DNA of 64,000 nucleotides from Tatumella terrea (GTDB taxonomy: Bacteria > Pseudomonadota > Gammaproteobacteria > Enterobacterales > Enterobacteriaceae), in NCBI RefSeq assembly GCF_039523755.1, contig NZ_BAAAFX010000017.1, positions 124,001-188,000 of the forward strand, written 5' to 3'. Shown piece by piece: positions 59,176 through 64,000 of the stretch. Positions within the stretch are counted from its first letter, which is position 1. Every line of letters starts with the position of its first letter. Position numbers and translations under genes: made by a program. A model generated the notes under the pieces. The model saw only the letters and a program-made list of their open reading frames with translations. It ran no database searches and had not been told where the DNA came from.

Positions 59176-59886
59176 ATGGAGCGATATCAACGTCAGGATA
59201 ATTCAGCGTTACAACGGGCCGGTTCCGGCCTGCAAACTTATATGGCTCAGGTCTATGGCTGGATGACCTGCGGGCTGTTACTGACGGCGTTTGTCAGCTG
59301 GTTTGCTGTCAGAACTCCCCGCGTCATGGAGTTTGTATTCTCCAGTCAGATCACCTTTTTTGGCCTGATCATTCTTCAGCTGGCGGTGGTTTTTGTCCTC
59401 TCCGGCATGGTGCATAAGATGAGCGGGGCACTGGCGACCGGCCTGTTTATGCTCTATTCGGCGCTGACCGGACTGACCATGGCCAGTATTTTTCTGGTGT
59501 ATACCTATTCATCGATTGCCAGCACTTTCTTTGTCACTGCCGGCATGTTTGGTGCCATGACTCTGTATGGCTATACGACTAAACGTGATCTCAGCAAGAT
59601 GGGCAGTCTGTTGTTTATGGCGCTGATCGGCATCCTGGTGGCTTCTCTGGTGAACTACTGGCTGAAGAGCCCGGCGTTAATGTGGGCAATTACCTATATC
59701 GGTGTGGTGGTCTTTGTGGGGCTGACCGCCTATGACACCCAGAAACTGAAATATATGGGTGAGAATATCGATATTAACGATAAAGAAAATCTTCGTCGTT
59801 ACAGTATCGTCGGCGCACTGACGCTGTATCTGGACTTCATTAACCTGTTTATGATGTTGCTGCGTATCTTTGGTAATCGCCGCTAA
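59176..59886 (+). CDS. ybhL: Bax inhibitor-1 family membrane protein YbhL
   Basis: 236 residues with seven membrane helices, TMBIM/BI-1 family (UPF0005). Starts at ATG 59176 (MERYQRQDNSALQRAG); an upstream in-frame ATG at 59164 is the alternative. Signature segments are LQTYMAQVYGWMTCGLLLTA, ALTGLTMASIFLVYTYSSIA, TAGMFGAMTLYGYTTKRDLS and VFVGLTAYDTQKLKYMG. The tail is FINLFMMLLRIFGNRR. The function in bacteria is unsettled; related proteins are pH-sensitive calcium leak channels. A terminator follows. Confidence 0.94.
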   Translation: MERYQRQDNSALQRAGSGLQTYMAQVYGWMTCGLLLTAFVSWFAVRTPRVMEFVFSSQITFFGLIILQLAVVFVLSGMVHKMSGALATGLFMLYSALTGLTMASIFLVYTYSSIASTFFVTAGMFGAMTLYGYTTKRDLSKMGSLLFMALIGILVASLVNYWLKSPALMWAITYIGVVVFVGLTAYDTQKLKYMGENIDINDKENLRRYSIVGALTLYLDFINLFMMLLRIFGNRR

Positions 59887-59905
59887 TTGATGTTCATTTT
59901 GTGCC

Positions 59906-59927
59906 GGGGCCTTAGGGCCCCTTTTTT
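59906..59927 (+). terminator. Terminator of ybhL
   Basis: GGGGCC, loop TTAG, GGCCCC, six Ts. It lies 20 bases after the ybhL stop. Confidence 0.93.
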
Positions 59928-60314
59928 ATTGCCCGTTTTCCACGGCGACAGGCCGCAAAACACCCCCCCTGGCGTTATTCCGGTCCGATAGCATTCTGTG
60001 TATTCCGGGGGATCAGCGGCTGCGTACAGCGATAAAAAATATTCTGCTGCAACACACTGAATTCAGGGGGTTCGGGGGGCATAACTCACTGCCGAAATTT
60101 TGCATAATTGCAAAAAATTCAAAAAAAGTGATTTTTGTGGCATAATGCCACACCTGAGTAAATGCCGGATAAGCAAAAACTGGTGTCTGAATCACAAAAA
60201 ACACCCGTAAAAATTAAAAAACAGGCTCTTTTTTTAAAACTGGATTAGTCTGAATAATCCTGACCGGCGATGCCGGTGTGCATGGGCGGCTTAACAGTCT
60301 GCCAGGAGAGAAAA
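59928..60314 (+). other. Non-coding leader region of ybhQ
   Basis: About 390 AT-rich bases without a gene. A candidate promoter TTCAAA (60118-60123), 17 bases, CATAAT (60141-60146) overlaps a perfect inverted repeat, TGTGGCA-TAA-TGCCACA (60136-60152), which could be an operator. Confidence 0.5.
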
Positions 60315-60707
60315 ATGAAATGGTCTAACCGTGTTCAGATTATCACTGGGCAAACCTGCTTCCATATTGCAATGCATCTGAGTGTTGTTGTATTCCTGAT
60401 TTGGGGATGGAAACACCGGTTATTAGCTGAAGTCAGCGCGGGTCTGGTGGCGGCTTACGTCATCGTTCTGGTCGCGATGATGGTGACGCAGCGTATCGCA
60501 CGTCTGCGACTGATTGGCGATTATCTTGAAGAAGCCAGCACCACGTATTATTTCGGTGCGGCAATGTTAACTCTGTTGTTACTGTCCCGTGTGGTCCACA
60601 ACCCTTTACTGGTGGGTGCGCTGGGAGTTGTCATGCTGGTCGGTCCGGCCCTGATCTCCTTACTGGCTAAAGAGCCGGTGCGTCACACCGAAAATAAACG
60701 CAGCTAA
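60315..60707 (+). CDS. ybhQ: Inner-membrane protein YbhQ
   Basis: 130 residues from ATG 60315 (MKWSNRVQIITGQTCFHIAM), behind AGGAGAG; E. coli YbhQ is 136. Four membrane helices are predicted: about 15-37, 40-60, 80-100 and 103-120. A conserved segment before helix 3 reads YLEEASTTYYFGAAM, and a second reads GPALISLLAKEP. Function unknown. In E. coli it also sits next to ybhL-related genes. No partner genes are in the same transcript by spacing. Confidence 0.88.
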   Translation: MKWSNRVQIITGQTCFHIAMHLSVVVFLIWGWKHRLLAEVSAGLVAAYVIVLVAMMVTQRIARLRLIGDYLEEASTTYYFGAAMLTLLLLSRVVHNPLLVGALGVVMLVGPALISLLAKEPVRHTENKRS

Positions 60708-60842
60708 TCTTTCTTACCGACGGACAGTTTACTGTAGCCGGGACGGGTTTTTACAGACCGGTGCTATTGATAGGTAATGGCACTCGCGCAGTGCCCCTAA
60801 CTCTGGTAGACTGCCCGTATTATGCATCGTAGTTTTTGCCAC

Positions 60843-60900
60843 TGACTCATCTCTGAGTCACATAACACTACCCCCTGAAAACTGCGCCGTAAATTTACGG
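60843..60900 (+). other. Two inverted repeats in the rhlE leader
   Basis: TGACTCA-TCTC-TGAGTCA (60843-60860) is a perfect 7-bp stem. CCGTAAATTTACGG (60887-60900) is a perfect 14-base palindrome. Both lie within 90 bases of the rhlE ATG. Confidence 0.6.
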
Positions 60901-60928
60901 TCAGGGCGTTCCGGAGTAACTATTTCCC

Positions 60929-62260
60929 ATGTCTTTTGAATCTCTCGGCCTTAGCGCCGACATCCTGCGTGCTGTCAGCGAACAAGGCTACAGTGAACCT
61001 ACACCTATTCAGCGTCAGGCGATCCCTGTTGTGCTGGCAGGGGGGGATTTACTGGCAAGCGCTCAGACGGGTACCGGTAAAACCGCCGGCTTTACCCTGC
61101 CAATGCTGCAACGGTTATCCACCACCCCGCTGGTGGCTAAAGGACGTCGTCCCGTACGCGCCCTGATCCTGACACCGACCCGTGAACTGGCGGCTCAGGT
61201 CGGGGAAAATGTGCGTGAGTACAGCCGTTATCTGAACATGCGCTCACTGGTCGTCTTCGGCGGGGTCAGCATTAACCCACAGATGATGAAACTGCGTGGC
61301 GGTGTCGATATCCTGGTCGCGACCCCGGGCCGTCTGCTGGATCTTATGCATCAGAATGCGGTCGATATTTCTACCGTTGAAATTCTGGTACTGGATGAAG
61401 CTGACCGGATGCTGGATATGGGCTTTATCCATGATATCCGTCGGGTACTGGCTAAATTACCGCCACGCCGACAGAACCTGTTGTTCTCAGCCACCTTCTC
61501 AGATGAGATCAAATCGCTGGCCGAAAAACTGCTGGATCGCCCGTCCCTGATTGAAGTGGTGCGTCGTAATACCGCGTCTGAACAGGTCAGTCAGCAGGTT
61601 CACTTTGTGGATAAAAAACGTAAGCGGGAACTGCTTTCGTATCTGATTGGTCGTGATAACTGGCAGCAGGTGCTGGTATTTACCCGTACCAAGCACGGGG
61701 CTAACCATCTGGCCGAACAGCTGAATAAAGACGGTATTACGGCGGCAGCTATTCACGGTAATAAAAGCCAGGGTGCCCGTACCCGGGCACTGGCTGATTT
61801 TAAAACCGGCGCAGTGCGTGTACTGGTTGCGACCGATATCGCGGCCAGGGGAATTGATATCGAAGAACTGCCTCATGTAGTGAACTACGAACTACCGAAT
61901 GTGGCGGAAGACTATGTTCACCGTATCGGGCGTACCGGCCGTGCGGCATCGACCGGTGCTGCCTTGTCACTGGTGTGTGTTGATGAACATAAACTGCTGC
62001 GTGATATCGAGCGTTTACTGAAGCGTGAAATCCCGCGTCTGGCGCTGCCTGGTTTTGAGCCGGATCCGTCTATCAAAGCCGAGCCCATCCAGAATGGCCG
62101 TCAGGGAGGACGTGATCGTCGTCCGGGTGGCGGCGGACAGGGGCCACGGGGTCAGTCTTCCCGCAAACCTGGCGGTGATAACGGTAAACCCCGGACGAAT
62201 ACTGGCAGCCCGCGGCCGCCACGTCGTTCGCAGGGGCCGAAAAAGACCGAACGGACCTGA
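60929..62260 (+). CDS. rhlE: DEAD-box ATP-dependent RNA helicase RhlE
   Basis: 443 residues (454 in E. coli), acting in ribosome maturation and mRNA decay. Q motif FESLGLSADILRAVSEQGY; motif I ASAQTGTGKTAGFTLPML; motif II VLDEADRMLDMGFIHDI; motif III FSATF; motif VI VHRIGRTGRAAS. A basic, Gly/Arg/Pro-rich tail from about residue 390 (GGRDRRPGGGGQGPRGQSSR) binds RNA nonspecifically. dusC starts 5 bases after the stop. Confidence 0.96.
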   Translation: MSFESLGLSADILRAVSEQGYSEPTPIQRQAIPVVLAGGDLLASAQTGTGKTAGFTLPMLQRLSTTPLVAKGRRPVRALILTPTRELAAQVGENVREYSRYLNMRSLVVFGGVSINPQMMKLRGGVDILVATPGRLLDLMHQNAVDISTVEILVLDEADRMLDMGFIHDIRRVLAKLPPRRQNLLFSATFSDEIKSLAEKLLDRPSLIEVVRRNTASEQVSQQVHFVDKKRKRELLSYLIGRDNWQQVLVFTRTKHGANHLAEQLNKDGITAAAIHGNKSQGARTRALADFKTGAVRVLVATDIAARGIDIEELPHVVNYELPNVAEDYVHRIGRTGRAASTGAALSLVCVDEHKLLRDIERLLKREIPRLALPGFEPDPSIKAEPIQNGRQGGRDRRPGGGGQGPRGQSSRKPGGDNGKPRTNTGSPRPPRRSQGPKKTERT

Positions 62261-62265
62261 TAACG

Positions 62266-63213
62266 ATGCGGGTATTACTGGCGCCGATGGAGGGCGTGCT
62301 TGATTCTTTAGTCAGGGAACTTCTTTCAGAAGTGAATGATTATGATCTGTGCATTACGGAGTTTCTCCGGGTGGTGGATCAGTTATTACCCGCAAAATCG
62401 TTTTACCGGCTGTGTCCGGAGTTACATCATCACAGCCGGACCTCGTCCGGCACCCTGGTCAGGATCCAGTTGCTGGGGCAGCATGCCGGCTGGCTGGCCG
62501 AAAATGCGGCCCGTGCGGTTGAATTAGGATCCTACGGGGTGGATCTCAATTGCGGTTGTCCTTCCAAAATGGTCAACGGCAGTGGTGGCGGTGCTACCTT
62601 ACTCAAAGATCCCGATGTGATTTATCAGGCCGCTAAAGCCATGCGCGAGGCGGTACCCGCGGAATTACCCGTCACGGTAAAAGTCAGGCTGGGCTGGGAT
62701 TCGAGTGCGCGATGCTTCGAAATTGCCGATGCCGTTGCCAGCGCCGGTGCGACAGAATTGGTGGTTCACGGCAGGACGAAAGAAGACGGTTATAAGGCGG
62801 AGGCCATTAACTGGCCGGCGATCGGTGAAATCCGTCAGCGTTTATCTATTCCCGTAATCGCCAATGGTGAAATCCGCGATCATCAGAGCGCCATGCAATG
62901 TCTCCGGGTGACCGGATGTCATGATGTCATGGTGGGCCGCTGGGCGCTGAATGTGCCGAATCTTAGCCGTGTCATCAAATATAATGAGCCGCCGATGGCC
63001 TGGCCGCAGGTAGTTCAGCTGCTGAATAAGTATTGTCAGCTGGAAAAGCAAGGGGATACCGGGTTATATCATCTCGCACGCATCAAGCAGTGGCTGGGTT
63101 ATCTCCGTAAAGCGTATCCGCAAGCCAGCGAACTTTTCAGTGATGTCCGCCCTCTGGCGACATCCGGGCTTATCGCCTCGGCAATCGCGCGGGCAGCCGA
63201 TAGTCTGTGCTGA
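62266..63213 (+). CDS. dusC: tRNA-dihydrouridine(16) synthase DusC
   Basis: FMN-dependent enzyme reducing U16 of tRNA. It is 315 residues, as in E. coli. It begins MRVLLAPMEGVLDSLVRELL, carries the catalytic Cys in VDLNCGCPSKMVNGSGGGAT near residue 98, and VVHGRTKEDGYKAEAINW and IPVIANGEIRD for FMN. A small change, VGRWALNVPNLSRV where E. coli has a Gly at the Trp position, is noted. The gene is 5 bases after rhlE, so the two RNA-related genes are probably cotranscribed. Confidence 0.95.
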   Translation: MRVLLAPMEGVLDSLVRELLSEVNDYDLCITEFLRVVDQLLPAKSFYRLCPELHHHSRTSSGTLVRIQLLGQHAGWLAENAARAVELGSYGVDLNCGCPSKMVNGSGGGATLLKDPDVIYQAAKAMREAVPAELPVTVKVRLGWDSSARCFEIADAVASAGATELVVHGRTKEDGYKAEAINWPAIGEIRQRLSIPVIANGEIRDHQSAMQCLRVTGCHDVMVGRWALNVPNLSRVIKYNEPPMAWPQVVQLLNKYCQLEKQGDTGLYHLARIKQWLGYLRKAYPQASELFSDVRPLATSGLIASAIARAADSLC

Positions 63214-63300
63214 AGACAATGCGTTTTACGGTTGTCGTATTACGCCATCAGACGCTATGATTAAAGGATTCACCCTCAATCTCCGGATGTTTTACTTATC

Positions 63301-64000
63301 ATGGCTGAATCTGCAGTGCTGGGCCGGACTCAGTTAAACCTACGTATTCTTTCTGTCGTTATTTTCACTTTCTTCTGCTATCTGTCTGTCGGCTTACCCC
63401 TGGCGGTACTGCCCGGGTTCGTCCATCATAACCTCGGCTACAGTTCCTTTATTGCCGGTATCATTATCAGTTTGCAGTATTTCTCTACCCTTATCAGCCG
63501 GCCGCAAAGTGGTCGCCTTGCCGACAGTATCGGGCCGAAAAAAGTCGTGATGCTGGGCCTGGTGCTGTGCGGAATGAGCGGCGTGATGACGATTATCGCG
63601 GCTATTCTTGCCGGCCGTCCGATGCTGAGCTTACTGCTGCTGGCGGCGGGGCGTATTTGTCTGGGGTTCGGCGAAAGTTTCAGTAGCACGGGAGCAACCC
63701 TGTGGGGGATGAATCTCGTCGGTCCGGTACATACGGCGCGGGTGATCTCCTGGAACGGGGTGGCGACCTATCTGGCCATGGCGATTGGCGCACCGCTGGG
63801 GGTATTACTCGATCAATGGATGGGGATCAGTGGCTTTGCCGGACTGGTGGCACTGATGGCCGTGTTGGGTTTTGTCTTAGCCAGTAAAAAGCCGGCCATT
63901 ATCGTGACCGTCGCTAAACGTGTTCCCTTTAGCCAGGTCTTCCGGCGGGTGTGGATTTTCGGGCTGGGACTCAGTGCCGGCACCATTGGATTCGGGGTGA
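63301..64000 (+). CDS. MFS transporter (YhhS/YfcJ-like), 3' end outside window
   Basis: Begins at ATG 63301 (MAESAVLGRTQLNLRILSVV) and stays open to the window edge, 233 codons. It has alternating hydrophobic helices (VVIFTFFCYLSVGLPLAVLP, FIAGIIISLQYFSTLIS). The MFS loop 2-3 motif is SRPQSGRLADSIGPKKVVML, equivalent to GxLaDrxGrrkvl. RICLGFGESFSSTGATLWG is the helix 4 signature. It resembles the UPF0226 group (YhhS/YfcJ); the substrate is unknown. It is on the same strand as dusC, 87 bases downstream. Confidence 0.88.
   Translation, partial: MAESAVLGRTQLNLRILSVVIFTFFCYLSVGLPLAVLPGFVHHNLGYSSFIAGIIISLQYFSTLISRPQSGRLADSIGPKKVVMLGLVLCGMSGVMTIIAAILAGRPMLSLLLLAAGRICLGFGESFSSTGATLWGMNLVGPVHTARVISWNGVATYLAMAIGAPLGVLLDQWMGISGFAGLVALMAVLGFVLASKKPAIIVTVAKRVPFSQVFRRVWIFGLGLSAGTIGFGV

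Overview
This window is a stretch of chromosome from an enterobacterium (order Enterobacterales). The gene order follows the E. coli K-12 pgm to rhlE interval almost gene for gene, and protein lengths and motifs match closely. Genes that E. coli carries in this interval are absent here (nadA, galE, modABC, nei, mngRAB, ybgS, dtpD, the tRNA-Val genes), and some genes appear that E. coli lacks at these positions (an AroE-like dehydrogenase, an Ada-AlkA fusion, a lone UrtE-like ATPase, a DUF1615 lipoprotein). A Pantoea/Erwinia/Tatumella-type (Erwiniaceae) genome is my best guess, but that is inference from gene order and not proven. I see no insertion sequence, prophage, CRISPR array or toxin-antitoxin module.

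Layout. 1-7.6 kb: the end of pgm, a DUF1722 gene with phrB and ybgI, an unusual 620-bp non-coding gap with degenerate repeats, the 5-oxoprolinase operon pxpBCA and an AroE-like gene. 7.8-19.5 kb: the TCA-cycle block, gltA divergent from sdhCDAB-sucABCD. 20.1-23.4 kb: cytochrome bd oxidase cydABX-ybgE. 23.6-29.3 kb: the Tol-Pal envelope system ybgC-tolQRAB-pal-cpoB. 29.5-30.0 kb: four identical tRNA-Lys genes. 30.6-32.7 kb: alkylation-damage repair, with an Ada-AlkA fusion divergent from an Ogt-type methyltransferase. 32.8-36.7 kb: pnuC (behind NadR-like operators), zitB, aroG, gpmA. 36.8-40.2 kb: galTKM behind a GalR operator. 40.3-45 kb: modF, modE, acrZ, ybhA, pgl. 45.4-50.4 kb: bioA divergent from bioBFCD around a BirA operator, then a lone UrtE-like ATPase gene. 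51.1-54.9 kb: uvrB with LexA and DnaA boxes, and yvcK/ybhK. 55.1-59.1 kb: a Moco riboswitch and moaABCDE plus a lipoprotein gene. 59.2-64 kb: ybhL, ybhQ, rhlE, dusC and the start of an MFS transporter gene that runs off the window.

Functional picture. Most of the window is housekeeping: central carbon oxidation linked to quinone reduction (Sdh) and a high-affinity quinol oxidase (CydABX), envelope integrity (Tol-Pal), biotin and molybdenum cofactor synthesis, galactose use and DNA repair. Several cis-regulatory sites are readable by eye: the sdhC promoter, NadR, GalR and BirA operators, LexA and DnaA boxes, the Moco riboswitch and many intrinsic terminators.

The most interesting points are losses and oddities inside conserved blocks. 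NadR-like sites stand before pnuC although nadA is gone. A GalR box stands before galT although galE is gone. ModE/ModF lack the adjacent ModABC transporter. The lone UrtE-like ATPase has a broken ABC signature. The AroE-like enzyme lacks the substrate-binding serines. Degenerate repeats lie upstream of pxpB, and TolA contains two minisatellite arrays. I did not find a convincing entirely new multi-gene system.
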